Assembly: GCA_021797955.1 (NCBI GenBank)
Contig: JAJZYV010000003.1
Span: 1 to 32,688, forward strand
Source of the DNA: Thermoplasmata archaeon
GTDB lineage: Archaea > Thermoplasmatota > Thermoplasmata > Thermoplasmatales > Thermoplasmataceae
Direction: 5' to 3'
DNA length: 32,688 nt
The notes below the pieces were generated by a model. The model saw nothing but the letters and a program-made list of their open reading frames with translations. It was not told the origin of the DNA and searched no databases. Positions 22,931-31,793 of the stretch are shown here, piece by piece. A program made the position numbers and the translations under genes. The stretch's first letter is position 1, and each line of letters starts with the position of its first letter.

Positions 22931-23783
22931 AGACAGGATTGCAGGCATCTTCAAGGGGAATAACGGTGAGATAGAAGTAAGCAGATTCCGGGAAGAATAT
23001 CTTGAGATTTTCCTTGAATCTGACATTTCCATGGATGCAGCTGAAGAGATCCTGAATAGGTTTGAGGCAAACTTTCAGCAGAGAAAAAGAATTACCAGAG
23101 AAGAGGGAATCAACTCCATGAAGGCCATTATGACCAGCGTGCTTGTGAAGGTCAAGCCGGCCAAGAATGTTCTGGAAGTAAATAAGAAGCCTTTTGTGAT
23201 AATGTTTGTGGGGATAAATGGAACTGGGAAAACAACTACAGTTGCCAAACTTGCGTATTACCTGAAGAAGAATGGAAAGTCAGCGGTTATAGCTGCATCA
23301 GACACTTTCAGGGCAGGAGCCATAGACCAGATTCTTTATCATGGGGAGGAACTCAGGATAAGAGTAATTCATCAGGAGGCAGGAAGTGACTCATCTGCTG
23401 TTGCTTTCGATGCAATCGGTCATGCTAATGCAAGGAACTTAGACTATGTCATCATTGACACAGCTGGTCGAATGCAAACAAACAGGAATCTAATGGATGA
23501 AATGAAAAAGATAAAGAGAGTTGCGAACCCAGATTTGACTTTGCTTACTGTGGATGCAATCGCTGCAAGCGACGCCATGGAACAGGCAAAGGCATTCCTG
23601 AAGGATATTTCATTCGATGGGATCGTGCTGAATAAGCTAGACACAGAGGCCAGAGGTGGATCAATATTCTCATTGACACTGAATCTATCTAAACCGATTT
23701 ATTTTCTTGGAATCGGGCAGAAACACACAGACTTAATGGAATACGATCCAAATTACATTATTAACAAAATATTTCAAAATTAA
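22920..23783 (+). CDS. ftsY: Signal recognition particle receptor FtsY
   Basis: 287 residues from ATG 22920; a longer frame from a TTG at 22899 only adds 7 residues overlapping pfdA. NG-domain GTPase: P-loop GINGTGKTTT at about 98-107, DTFRAGA at about 130-136, DTAGRMQ at about 184-190 and NKLDTEARGG (the TKxD-like G4) near 235-244, with closing GIGQKHTDLMEYDP. The acidic N-terminal A domain is short, as in many archaea. FtsY docks the SRP-ribosome complex at the membrane for co-translational insertion. It is last in the pgk-pfdA-ftsY operon and abuts the convergent regulator gene with no gap. Confidence 0.96.
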   Translation: MSLKDRIAGIFKGNNGEIEVSRFREEYLEIFLESDISMDAAEEILNRFEANFQQRKRITREEGINSMKAIMTSVLVKVKPAKNVLEVNKKPFVIMFVGINGTGKTTTVAKLAYYLKKNGKSAVIAASDTFRAGAIDQILYHGEELRIRVIHQEAGSDSSAVAFDAIGHANARNLDYVIIDTAGRMQTNRNLMDEMKKIKRVANPDLTLLTVDAIAASDAMEQAKAFLKDISFDGIVLNKLDTEARGGSIFSLTLNLSKPIYFLGIGQKHTDLMEYDPNYIINKIFQN

Positions 23784-24458
23784 CTACTTTATTGATGAAA
23801 TCTGCCTGGAAATCTCATCTGTGTTCATTTCAGTAGTTATAAGAGGAATATTTTCAACCTCAGAAATTTTAATTGCCAGATCATCGACTCTGTCTGCATT
23901 TACATAGACCACAGCTGCCGGTTTTAGAGGATGTACCCTGATAGCAATCATTGGGCTTCTTCCCATTTTTACCTCTGTAAAAAATATCACTCTTTCATTG
24001 GACCATCCATAAAGTACACTATATTCACTGTATGAGAAAGTGAGGATTGCTTTAACTCCATTGACTATGGTATATCCCCTGATATATCTGTCCGTTCTGG
24101 CATTTGATACCTCCTTTCCTTTTATTTTGTTTATTATCGTTCTAAGATTTACGTCCCTATCATAATCTTTTATATCAATCACTGCCTCGTACGGAACCCC
24201 TGATTTATATCTCCTGAGGATGGTGCCTCCGTGCCTGTTTTCAATAACCATCATAGCCGCAACAAATTTTTTGATTGTTCCAATTCCCGGAGATTGTCTT
24301 CTTCCCTTTTCGTAATCACTTATCATCGAAAGGCTTACCCCCATTTCTTTTGCAAGTTCGCTTTTCTGTATATTAAACTCCTCCCTCCACTTTTTCAGGG
24401 TCTCGTTTGGATTTTCCGATAAAACTATCTCTCCTGCAATCTTTTCTTCGATATTCAC
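23784..24458 (-). CDS. XRE-type helix-turn-helix transcriptional regulator
   Basis: 224 residues, GTG at 24456-24458. The HTH lies at about residues 20-66: 'LKKWREEFNIQKSELAKEMG', then VSLSMISDYEKGRRQSPG, a canonical lambda-repressor-like helix 2/helix 3 pattern. The remainder (about 80-224) is an alpha/beta effector domain ('AVIDIKDYDRDVNLRTIINK', 'RGYTIVNGVKAILTFSYSE', 'IAIRVHPLKPAAVVYVNADR') seen in a group of archaeal XRE regulators; ligand unknown. The promoter carries the inverted repeat TGTCGAA-N6-TTCGACA next to a TATATATATTA box, suggesting autoregulation. Downstream end touches ftsY; its gene is preceded by the proline dehydrogenase gene on the same strand. Confidence 0.85.
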   Translation of the reverse strand: MNIEEKIAGEIVLSENPNETLKKWREEFNIQKSELAKEMGVSLSMISDYEKGRRQSPGIGTIKKFVAAMMVIENRHGGTILRRYKSGVPYEAVIDIKDYDRDVNLRTIINKIKGKEVSNARTDRYIRGYTIVNGVKAILTFSYSEYSVLYGWSNERVIFFTEVKMGRSPMIAIRVHPLKPAAVVYVNADRVDDLAIKISEVENIPLITTEMNTDEISRQISSIK

Positions 24459-24472
24459 TAAAAATGATTAAG

Positions 24473-24508
24473 CGATAATATATATATCTGTCGAATTAGA
24501 CTTCGACA
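24473..24508 (-). promoter_or_regulatory. Promoter with inverted-repeat operator for the XRE regulator
   Basis: TGTCGAA (24489-24495) - N6 - TTCGACA (24502-24508) is a perfect seven-base inverted repeat. Read on the minus strand it directly precedes the AT-rich TATA-like run (about 24474-24486), which lies 16-28 bases before the GTG start at 24458, the proper place for a leaderless promoter. Binding at the repeat would block the TATA/BRE region. It also follows the proline dehydrogenase stop and could instead act in its 3' end. Confidence 0.5.
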
Positions 24509-24513
24509 TTAGA

Positions 24514-25365
24514 TTAAATTTTTTGGCCGTGAAGCATAGATTTCATTAGAAGACTCATATGGCCAGCTTCCTGCATTCTCCTAACTGAATATTGGATCCA
24601 TTTCTTTCCAAATGGAATATACGCAAAAACCTTATAACCTCTTTTTTGCAAATCAATGAGGTATTGATTTCTTATCCCGTTAAGCATTGCATACCAGACC
24701 TCTTTTTCATACTTCTTCCCTAATTCTACTGATTTCTCAATAATAAGTTCGTCGTGACTTGCTATGGTGAATATTTTTGCATTCTGATACATATATTCCA
24801 TTATCTCAACAAAACTTTGGTTAATTTCTTCTTTGGTCTTGAAAGCGATGCTCTCATCCTCTGTATACGCCCCTTTTACTAGTCTGAAAATTCCTCCATC
24901 TTTTGTTAATTCTTCAACATCCTTCTTTGTTCTCTTCAAATAGGACTGCATGCAGAGACCAACGTGACCTGTATGAATTTGTGATCTGTATAACGCAATT
25001 GTCCTGTCAACAAGGGTGCTTTCTTCCATGTCAATCCAAACGAACAAATTTTTCTTCATCGATTCTTGAACTATCTTGTTTAAGTTTTCCTTAGCAAATT
25101 CCAAGTCAATGGAGAGTCCAATCTGAGTGGGTTTTATTGATACCTGAAACTTCTCATCATCTTGAGAAATTTTCGCGATTACGTTTAGATATGTGTTCAC
25201 GGCATCATTCACGTCTTTTTTGTCTGTCAGTGCTTCGCCAAGGTAGTTGAAAATAGATCCTATACTCAAGGCTTTAAATCTGTTACCCCTATTGATTGCA
25301 TCATCTACAGTAGGACCGGCTATCCACTTACCAGCTAACAGTTTCTCCATGAACCCATTCATCAT
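24514..25365 (-). CDS. Proline dehydrogenase (ProDH/PutA domain)
   Basis: 283 residues. FAD-dependent oxidation of proline to pyrroline-5-carboxylate. The TIM-barrel signatures appear in order: 'NYLGEALTDKKDV', 'IKPTQIGLSID', 'LFVWIDMEESTLVDRT', 'GLCMQSYLKRTKKDVEEL', 'FRLVKGAYTEDE', 'FTIASHDELI', 'YKVFAYIPFGKKWIQYSVRRMQE'. Length fits the monofunctional bacterial/archaeal enzyme, without a P5C dehydrogenase domain. ATG 25363-25365 (a second ATG follows directly). Divergent from the sugar nucleotidyltransferase, with 285 bases between. The partner P5C dehydrogenase gene is not in the window. Confidence 0.9.
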   Translation of the reverse strand: MMNGFMEKLLAGKWIAGPTVDDAINRGNRFKALSIGSIFNYLGEALTDKKDVNDAVNTYLNVIAKISQDDEKFQVSIKPTQIGLSIDLEFAKENLNKIVQESMKKNLFVWIDMEESTLVDRTIALYRSQIHTGHVGLCMQSYLKRTKKDVEELTKDGGIFRLVKGAYTEDESIAFKTKEEINQSFVEIMEYMYQNAKIFTIASHDELIIEKSVELGKKYEKEVWYAMLNGIRNQYLIDLQKRGYKVFAYIPFGKKWIQYSVRRMQEAGHMSLLMKSMLHGQKI

Positions 25366-25650
25366 ACTCTTCTATTAAGATATGAGTTCCTAATTAATAT
25401 CGATTCTCATACCTTAAAAACAGTTTCCTTTCACCGATATGGAGTTTTCTGAACAATTTTCTAACTGCTCCTGCATTTTAAATGGTTGGATGTGACCATT
25501 GCTTCTTTTTCTCATTAGTAATAAATAACTCATCCTGAAATTAACATACATACTGGAATTTAAACACTCGTCGTTAATCAATCTTAATTTTTTGAGATAA
25601 ACCATAATTCAGACATTATCCGCAAAGTGTAATAGAAGAGAATAAATTGC

Positions 25651-26376
25651 ATGGAAATGGTTTATGGCATAGTTACTGCTGCTGGTCTCGGCACGAGATC
25701 AGGCCTTGACGGCAGGCTCAGGAAAGAATTACTCCCATTATATGATATAATTGGGGAAAAATTAGTCTTAAGACCTGTTATTGATATAGTCATCAGAAGA
25801 CTTGAAGATGCTGGATGTACATCCGTTGTCGTAGTTCTTGATCCGGATGATGAGCTCACAATAAAATACCTGGAAAGAAACTTCGATGAGTGTGAAATCC
25901 ATTTCCAAGAAGAAAAATTAGGTTATGGGGATGCAGTATACAGGGGCATTAAGAAAAATATTTCTGAAGACATAGTTGTCAATGCTGGGGATGGCGTTGT
26001 GCTTGATGAAGGATATTATAAAAAAATTGTTTCTTGCAAAAAAACTACATTAACACTTTTCCGGGTAGAAACACCTGAAAGGTATGGAAATGCCAAGGTT
26101 GATGAAAATGAAAGCACGGTTTTATCAGTTGTGGAAAAACCAAAAATTCCATTATCAGATCTTGCCCTTGGAGCAGTTTATTATTTTCAGCATGATCATC
26201 TTAAGCATATAAAGAAAAATGAAAAAGAGCTAACAACCTGTATTTCAGAGATGATAAACAATGGCAAGGTTTTTTATAATGAAATTTCAGGGGAATCATG
26301 GCTGAGCATTGGGAGAAAGGAGAAATATCATGAAGTTTTGTTAAGATCCTTTAAGCATGCTTCAAATATTTTATAA
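25651..26376 (+). CDS. Sugar-phosphate nucleotidyltransferase
   Basis: 241 residues, ATG 25651. Rossmann-like nucleotidyltransferase: the N-terminal nucleotide-binding loop is GIVTAAGLGTRSG with RLRKELLPL giving the conserved Lys, then 'SVVVVLDPDDELT', the substrate loop 'EKLGYGDAVYRGIKKN', metal-binding VNAGDGVV and 'SVVEKPKIP'. Such enzymes join a sugar 1-phosphate to a nucleoside triphosphate (UTP, dTTP or GTP). There is no left-handed beta-helix extension. The specific sugar is unresolved. Likely to feed surface glycan synthesis together with the sulfoquinovose synthase about 1.5 kb downstream. The stop touches the convergent kelch protein gene. Confidence 0.85.
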   Translation: MEMVYGIVTAAGLGTRSGLDGRLRKELLPLYDIIGEKLVLRPVIDIVIRRLEDAGCTSVVVVLDPDDELTIKYLERNFDECEIHFQEEKLGYGDAVYRGIKKNISEDIVVNAGDGVVLDEGYYKKIVSCKKTTLTLFRVETPERYGNAKVDENESTVLSVVEKPKIPLSDLALGAVYYFQHDHLKHIKKNEKELTTCISEMINNGKVFYNEISGESWLSIGRKEKYHEVLLRSFKHASNIL

Positions 26377-27822
26377 TTATTTTTTAATGAACACTTTTCT
26401 GTAAACCAGACTGCCAATAAATGCGACTATTACTATGGCTATCCCTGCCAGCAATCCATACATGTAGTAGAAAAGCGTTGGAGCTTTATTGAATGAAATG
26501 GTCAATGTTACAAAGGATGCAAACATTGTCACGTTTCCCTTCACAGCGCTATAGCCTGGTGGTGCGTAGGTACCGTAGGTGTAGGTTCCACCCATAAGGA
26601 GAAACTCAGTATAATTTCCTGTTGTGTTTTCAGACATTCCATTGATGCTCATTCCCCATTGCATTCCAGGTGGCAGTCCGCTTTGCGTAAACTTTACCCA
26701 GTTGTATGTATTGTTTTCAAACTCGAAAGTTTCATTTGTAAATCCATTTGCACTGTTGTTGAATGAACCTCCGAACAGTACTAATGTATCATTTGCTGCG
26801 AGTTGTTCTACGCCCTGACCATATTCTCCCACTGGAGATGCAATATTCAAATTAACCCAGTTGCTGCTATTGAATTTCCATGTTTGGTTAACGGGTTTTC
26901 CGTTTGAGTTTATACCTCCGTAGAGAAGATACAGGTTGTTCAATGCGAAAAATTCCAGACTTGAGAATGCTAACTTTCCAGGTGAAGATGGTGTGTTAAC
27001 CAGAGTCCAGTGCAATGTGGTGGTATTCAAAATCCATGTCTGATTGCTGTATGAATTATTGTTGTAACCCCCATATAGCAATAAATTGCCATTAGAAAGA
27101 GACACCATGGAAGAACCCTCCATTGATGGTATTGCACCTGTGGTAGAAATCTTTGACCAAACGTTATTCTTGAATTCCCAGGTTGAATTTAATACTCCAG
27201 TGCTTGAGATCCCGCCGAACATTACTACTCCGCCAATTGAAGCAGAATAAGCAGATGCAGAAAAGGATCTTGCACTTGGAAGTTGAGTCAGTTCCTTTAA
27301 TGGAGTCCAGGTGTAACCAGTGAATATCCACGTCTGATTTTGATATATTACTTTTCCAGAATTGGTGAGATTCTGACCACCAAAGAGTACTATATCTTCT
27401 CCTCTGGGGTAGTAATTCATGGATGATCCAATCATACCGGGGATTGAGCTAACGCCTGAAGATTCCGTCCATACCTGATTGTTGTACATCCATGTTTCAT
27501 TGGAGTATTGTAGCTTTCCCACCCCAGTGCTGTTAGTAACATTCATTTCACCCCCAAATAATACAACTTGACCGTTTGGCGTAAAGCATGCCATACTTGC
27601 ATTTGAAAGCGACATAGGTGATGTTGAGGAAGTTTTATCCATCCATTGGTATTTGTAAACGGTGGAATTCTGACAAATGGCGGGAGTTACCGACACTGTG
27701 TTTGATTTTGGAGAGCTTGATCCAGAAAGAGAAGTTGAAAAGGCAATACTTCCCACTAATATGATTGCTACCGTGACAGCCATTATGCCGTAAACCTTTT
27801 TTCTCTGGGCAATTTGACTCAT
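26377..27822 (-). CDS. Kelch-repeat surface protein with N- and C-terminal membrane anchors
   Basis: 481 residues. Signal/anchor helix at about 12-30 (GIMAVTVAIILVGSIAFSTS), then an Asn/Ser-rich extracytoplasmic region with at least five kelch-type blades, each 'GGxxxxxx' followed by 'TW.f....W': VLFGGE, VLFGGQ, VMFGGI, LLYGGY, LLYGGI and VLFGGS. A short 'FTQSGLPPGMQWGMSINGM' module typical of thermoplasmatal surface proteins precedes the C-terminal transmembrane helix (about 450-474). Many N-x-S/T sites imply glycosylation. The beta-propeller probably serves binding at the cell surface; ligand unknown. It abuts the nucleotidyltransferase gene and is followed upstream by the sulfoquinovose synthase gene on the same strand. 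Confidence 0.85.
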   Translation of the reverse strand: MSQIAQRKKVYGIMAVTVAIILVGSIAFSTSLSGSSSPKSNTVSVTPAICQNSTVYKYQWMDKTSSTSPMSLSNASMACFTPNGQVVLFGGEMNVTNSTGVGKLQYSNETWMYNNQVWTESSGVSSIPGMIGSSMNYYPRGEDIVLFGGQNLTNSGKVIYQNQTWIFTGYTWTPLKELTQLPSARSFSASAYSASIGGVVMFGGISSTGVLNSTWEFKNNVWSKISTTGAIPSMEGSSMVSLSNGNLLLYGGYNNNSYSNQTWILNTTTLHWTLVNTPSSPGKLAFSSLEFFALNNLYLLYGGINSNGKPVNQTWKFNSSNWVNLNIASPVGEYGQGVEQLAANDTLVLFGGSFNNSANGFTNETFEFENNTYNWVKFTQSGLPPGMQWGMSINGMSENTTGNYTEFLLMGGTYTYGTYAPPGYSAVKGNVTMFASFVTLTISFNKAPTLFYYMYGLLAGIAIVIVAFIGSLVYRKVFIKK

Positions 27823-27907
27823 TGTTCAGTTATGGATAAATCATTAATAAACATTGCATCAGGAATCGTTTAACCACAAGTCCCCCAGAATAAAAATAAG
27901 ATAAAAA

Positions 27908-29074
27908 TTAAATTCGGCTTTTATTCCAGACGGTTTTCGGCAGGATTACATTTTTGTGCTCAAGGGCTATTTTGTCATACAATTTTACATCTTTTAGGAT
28001 AACATCTATATCATCATTAAGATTTTTTGATGGTTTAAATCCCAATTCTTTTAATTTCCTGTGTTCTGGATTGTAATAATGTTGATCTTTCTCCACTCTT
28101 GGGTTGTCTAAATGATCCACTTTTATCTCATAATTGAACAATTTTTCTCCTCTCTCCTTAACCAGTCCAGTCAGCTCATTAATTGAATAGTGTTCATCAA
28201 ATTGGTTGTAAACTCTGTATTCCCCACTCTTAGGTGGTTTGTCAAGCCCCAATTCAAGACAGGATATGCTATCTTCAAGAGACAGATAACCTCTTCTTTG
28301 GTCTCCCTTTCCGTATGCTGTAAGAGGAATTCCCACGGAAGCCTGTACACAAAACCTGTTCAGGGCGGTACCCCAAACCTCGTCAAAATCAAACCTAGTA
28401 TTCAGACCGTATTCTTCAATTTCTTTAGTTTTTGTTCCGTATACTACACCTTGCATTACATCAGTTATCTTCAGTCCCCAGACCCTGTTTGCAAACATTA
28501 GATTGTTTGTGTCGTGCACTTTGCTCCAGTGATACCAGGAACCCGCGAATTTCGGGAAAGGAAACGTATCTTTCCTTCCGTTGTACTCAATTTCAAAAAA
28601 ACCCTCAGGAATATCAGTGTTGGGCGTTCCGTATTCTCCCATAGTTCCAAGCTTCAAAAGGTGCGCATCAGGGGTAAATTCTTTCATTGCATATACCAGA
28701 TTAATTGTTCCTCCCATATTTTGAATAAGAGTCTCTCTAGCCTGTTTCAGTCCTATCATTGAATAAGGGGCCGATCTCTGTTCAGCGAGATGAACGAATG
28801 CATCAGGTCTATTCCTTTTTACAAAATCAATTACAAAATCAGGATCATTTACGTCTCCTCTGTAGAATTCAATATTTTTTCCTGTTTTTTCTTCAAATAT
28901 TTTTGTTCGCTCTTCCATTGAAGCAATTGGCAAAAGTGACTCTGAACCCACTTCCGAAACTCTCTGTCTTGTGTATTGCGAATCTAAACCTATAACTTCT
29001 TTTCCATTTCTTGCAAGACGCATTGCGAGAGCCCAGCCTATATAACCGTCTATTCCTAAAATGGCTACTTTCAT
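27908..29074 (-). CDS. UDP-sulfoquinovose synthase (SQD1/Agl3 family)
   Basis: 388 residues from ATG 29072-29074; the longer frame upstream is not used because the Rossmann start MKVAILGIDGYIGW is at this Met and a TATA box lies about 26 bases before it. SDR-type enzyme that joins sulfite to UDP-glucose giving UDP-sulfoquinovose. Signatures: GxDGYIGW for NAD, LGTMGEYGTP (catalytic Thr), and WYHWSKVHDTNN with Tyr-x3-Lys, followed by QGVVYGTKTKE, all closely like plant SQD1 and archaeal Agl3. In archaea the product is used in N-glycans of surface proteins. Neighbouring sugar nucleotidyltransferase and glycosylated surface proteins agree. Confidence 0.93.
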   Translation of the reverse strand: MKVAILGIDGYIGWALAMRLARNGKEVIGLDSQYTRQRVSEVGSESLLPIASMEERTKIFEEKTGKNIEFYRGDVNDPDFVIDFVKRNRPDAFVHLAEQRSAPYSMIGLKQARETLIQNMGGTINLVYAMKEFTPDAHLLKLGTMGEYGTPNTDIPEGFFEIEYNGRKDTFPFPKFAGSWYHWSKVHDTNNLMFANRVWGLKITDVMQGVVYGTKTKEIEEYGLNTRFDFDEVWGTALNRFCVQASVGIPLTAYGKGDQRRGYLSLEDSISCLELGLDKPPKSGEYRVYNQFDEHYSINELTGLVKERGEKLFNYEIKVDHLDNPRVEKDQHYYNPEHRKLKELGFKPSKNLNDDIDVILKDVKLYDKIALEHKNVILPKTVWNKSRI

Positions 29075-29095
29075 CTGAAAGAGATATTTCCTAAT

Positions 29096-29106
29096 GCTTA
29101 TAAATT
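29096..29106 (-). promoter_or_regulatory. TATA box of the sulfoquinovose synthase gene
   Basis: On the minus strand AATTTATAAGC is centred about 26 bases before the ATG at 29074, giving a probably leaderless transcript. It is divergent from the marC promoter. Confidence 0.45.
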
Positions 29107-29132
29107 CAATAGCAATTTTTTCTTTAAAATCT

Positions 29133-29143
29133 AATATATATAG
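29133..29143 (+). promoter_or_regulatory. TATA box of the MarC-family gene
   Basis: AATATATATAG centred about 21 bases before the ATG at 29159, on the strand opposite to the sulfoquinovose synthase promoter. Confidence 0.4.
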
Positions 29144-29158
29144 TTGAAATACCCCCAT

Positions 29159-29761
29159 ATGTCCATCGCCCTCACCTTCGTTAAGGTATTTTTTCCCTTA
29201 TTCGTTGTAATTGATCCATTTGGGACGATGGCGCTCTTTCTGACAATGACATCAGATTATTCAGAATCTGAAAAAAGAACGGCGGCGAAAGATTCTTTCC
29301 TGTATGGAACACTGATACTGGTATTTTTCACTTTAGCAGGATATTTTGTTCTTTATCTCATGGGAATTAGTCTGAGTGCCATTGAAATTGCCGGTGGAAT
29401 CATTCTTTTGATTATGGGAGTTGAAATGGTAAGGGAAGGAGATAGACCAAAATCCACCGGGAAGACATATAAAAATCCCGATCTTGGCATAGTCCCATTT
29501 GCAACTCCTTTACTTGCCGGGCCAGGCGCCATTTCTCTTGTAATCATCCTATCAAGAAAAAGCATCGAGTCCATGATTCTGACAGTAGTTTCTGTTGTCA
29601 TTATTTTTATACTTGTTTATACGATTTTCTCTCTTGCAACACCTATTTCGAGGGCTATTGGCGATAAATCCCTGAAGGCAATTACGAGAATTTTTGGACT
29701 GTTCGTTGCAGCATTTGCAATTCAGTTCATACTAACAGCAGTTACTTCTATTGTGATTTGA
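29159..29761 (+). CDS. MarC-family integral membrane protein
   Basis: 200 residues from ATG 29159; a TTG five codons upstream falls in the promoter and is not preferred. Six hydrophobic segments. Family signatures: VVIDPFGTMALFLTMT in the first helix region, EIAGGIILLIMGVEM, and PDLGIVPFATPLLAGPGAIS before the fourth helix, the hallmark of MarC/YhgN/SnatA proteins. The E. coli name (multiple antibiotic resistance) is historical; in Thermococcus a SnatA relative moves small neutral amino acids. Substrate here unknown. Single-gene unit. Confidence 0.9.
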   Translation: MSIALTFVKVFFPLFVVIDPFGTMALFLTMTSDYSESEKRTAAKDSFLYGTLILVFFTLAGYFVLYLMGISLSAIEIAGGIILLIMGVEMVREGDRPKSTGKTYKNPDLGIVPFATPLLAGPGAISLVIILSRKSIESMILTVVSVVIIFILVYTIFSLATPISRAIGDKSLKAITRIFGLFVAAFAIQFILTAVTSIVI

Positions 29762-29793
29762 GATAAAAAAGTGAAATCCCAAAAATAGAAATT

Positions 29794-31026
29794 TTATTCT
29801 TCAACGGTTATTTCTTTTCCATTGAAGGGTAAGATCACATTATAGTTTTGAAGGTCGTCCACAACAGCCTCCCTTTGATCTCCGTGACATAAAATAACAT
29901 TTTCCGGACTGCATGATTTGATGAAACTGACCAGATCATCATGACCTGCATGTGCCGACATGTCAAAGAATTCAACAGCCATGTCTGGCTTAACTTCTAC
30001 GCCCGATAAATTCAGTGTACCTTTCTCCATTAGGTTTCTGCCGTTAGTCCCTTCAACCTGATACCCTGTCATAAATATGGCACTCTTTGGATCATGGACA
30101 TATTTTTCAATATAAGAAAGAACTGGACCTCCGTCAAGCATTCCTGATGTTGATATTATAACGTCAGCAGAATCTATGTTTTCTCGCATTCTTTTTCCCC
30201 GGATTGCTTTAACCCTGGAAAGAGATCTTCTAAACTCTTTCTCCGATCTAAGATATCCTGGAGTGTTGAGGTAAATGCTTGTTATTAAGTTCCCCATTCC
30301 ATCTGTTGCTATCCTATATGGAAGGTCAGACAGTGACATAACCAGCTCCTGCATTCTGCCCATAGCAAAGGAAGGTAATATGACCTTACCACCGTGTTCT
30401 ACTATATCCGTTACTCTATCCCTAAGCCTTTTCCTTACTTCTTCTCTGTCTTCGTGATTCTTACCGGCATATGTACTCTCCACTACCAAATTCTTTACTT
30501 TTTTTGGTTTTGCTCCGGAAAGCAGCTTTGAATCCCCAGTGTAAAGATCTCCTGTTACCATTATTTCATGGGAATTTTCAAATCTCCACATCGTAGATCC
30601 CGGAATGTGCCCTGCAGAATAAGGTGTAACGTTAATATCATCCATATCCAGTTTTTCTCCATATCTGGCATGGTTCATGAATGTGTACATCTTCTCCACA
30701 TCTTCTCTGTTAAATCGTTCAACGTACCCCTCAATAGCTGTTATTTTAATGGAATCGTTTAGCATTGGTCTGGTTGTGTTTGCAGTCATTTCAGTCGCAA
30801 ATACATCAATGCCACCATCTTGAAAATACATGGGCATAGCACCAATATGATCCAGATGCGAATGTGTAATGAAAATACTCTCTATCTTTTCTGGTGGTAG
30901 CGGAAACATTGGAGGTTTTTCTGGAATGACTCCATAATCTACCTGAAATTTCCTTCCTTCCATATTAATAACAATTCCCAGTCTTCCTACTTCTTCTGCT
31001 CCTCCTAAAAATTTTAATTTTAACAA
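29794..31026 (-). CDS. Beta-CASP metallo-beta-lactamase nuclease (aCPSF2-like)
   Basis: 410 residues. Metallo-beta-lactamase motif 2 HSHLDHIG (H55-x-H57-x-D59-H60), motif 3 'SAGHIPGS' and a later TGDLYTGDS (motif 4) support a two-zinc site. The beta-CASP insert begins near residue 200 with 'GGKVILPSFAMGRMQELVM', and 'SAHAGHDDLVSFI' with 'VILCHGD' supplies the terminal His motifs. No N-terminal KH domains, which fits the aCPSF2 rather than the KH-containing aCPSF1 type. Expected role: RNA endonuclease/5'-3' exonuclease in RNA processing and turnover. ATG at 31024-31026, 2 bases after the MTA phosphorylase stop, so one transcription unit. Confidence 0.9.
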   Translation of the reverse strand: MLKLKFLGGAEEVGRLGIVINMEGRKFQVDYGVIPEKPPMFPLPPEKIESIFITHSHLDHIGAMPMYFQDGGIDVFATEMTANTTRPMLNDSIKITAIEGYVERFNREDVEKMYTFMNHARYGEKLDMDDINVTPYSAGHIPGSTMWRFENSHEIMVTGDLYTGDSKLLSGAKPKKVKNLVVESTYAGKNHEDREEVRKRLRDRVTDIVEHGGKVILPSFAMGRMQELVMSLSDLPYRIATDGMGNLITSIYLNTPGYLRSEKEFRRSLSRVKAIRGKRMRENIDSADVIISTSGMLDGGPVLSYIEKYVHDPKSAIFMTGYQVEGTNGRNLMEKGTLNLSGVEVKPDMAVEFFDMSAHAGHDDLVSFIKSCSPENVILCHGDQREAVVDDLQNYNVILPFNGKEITVEE

Positions 31027-31028
31027 TT

Positions 31029-31793
31029 TTATAACCTCGCGTTGTCAAGTCTACTTTTGCATTCACATGTTCTCTCTTCATTATGTGATTTTAGAAAGTT
31101 TGTAATTATTGTAGTTGTTTTTTGCTCGTTTTCCTTAAGGATTTTTATAACTTCTGAGGCATCAACCGGTTTTTCTGACCACACATCGTAGTCGGTAATA
31201 TTTGCTATCATTGAATAGCACATACCCAACTCATCCGCAAGGTTGATCTCTGGAACCAGAGTCATACCAATTATATCAGCAAATTGCCTGAACATTTTTG
31301 ATTCAGCCCTCGTTGAAAATCTTGGGCCTTCTATGGTAATATACGTCCCACCGAGATGTGTATTAGTCACAGGTCTGGAAACTTTTTCCAATTCGCCGTT
31401 AATCCTTGGGCAGAACGGATCTGCAGATGAAACGTGAATCACATCCGGACCGTCATAGAAGGTCAATTTCCTATTCTTCGTGTTATCTATGTACTGGTCT
31501 GGAATAACAACATCTCCAGGCTTCAATCCCTCCTTGAGAGATCCTACCGCATTTATTCCAAGAACTTCATTGCATCCTATATTCTTCAGCGCCCAGATAT
31601 TTGCCCGGTAGTTGACCATATGTGGCGGTATGTTGTGTTTCTTACCGTGTCTAGGTATGAATGCGACGCTAATTCCGTTATACTCTCCAATTTCCAATTC
31701 TGAAGAAGGAATTCCGAAGGGAGTGTCAATTTTTCTGCTCTCCCTTACATCTATTAAATCGTAAAGTCCACTTCCTCCTATTATTCCTATCAA
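31029..31793 (-). CDS. mtnP: S-methyl-5'-thioadenosine phosphorylase
   Basis: 254 residues. Purine nucleoside phosphorylase-family enzyme cleaving methylthioadenosine with phosphate to adenine and methylthioribose 1-phosphate (methionine/polyamine salvage). Phosphate- and nucleoside-binding motifs: [10 protein letters not shown] at the N-terminus, '[20 protein letters not shown]', '[20 protein letters not shown]', '[15 protein letters not shown]' and '[19 protein letters not shown]'. The start is TTG 31791-31793; the frame has no ATG before an upstream stop, and the protein begins exactly at the standard 'IGIIGGSG'. It precedes the beta-CASP nuclease gene by 2 bases in one operon. The Cys-containing tail (ERTCECKSR) resembles the disulfide-rich tails of thermophilic MTAPs. 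Confidence 0.93.
   Translation of the reverse strand: MIGIIGGSGLYDLIDVRESRKIDTPFGIPSSELEIGEYNGISVAFIPRHGKKHNIPPHMVNYRANIWALKNIGCNEVLGINAVGSLKEGLKPGDVVIPDQYIDNTKNRKLTFYDGPDVIHVSSADPFCPRINGELEKVSRPVTNTHLGGTYITIEGPRFSTRAESKMFRQFADIIGMTLVPEINLADELGMCYSMIANITDYDVWSEKPVDASEVIKILKENEQKTTTIITNFLKSHNEERTCECKSRLDNARL

Noticed and set aside
25366..25650. Possible small gene between proline dehydrogenase and the nucleotidyltransferase
   Set aside because: A 63-codon minus frame exists, but composition is not protein-like; the gap is best seen as a divergent promoter region.
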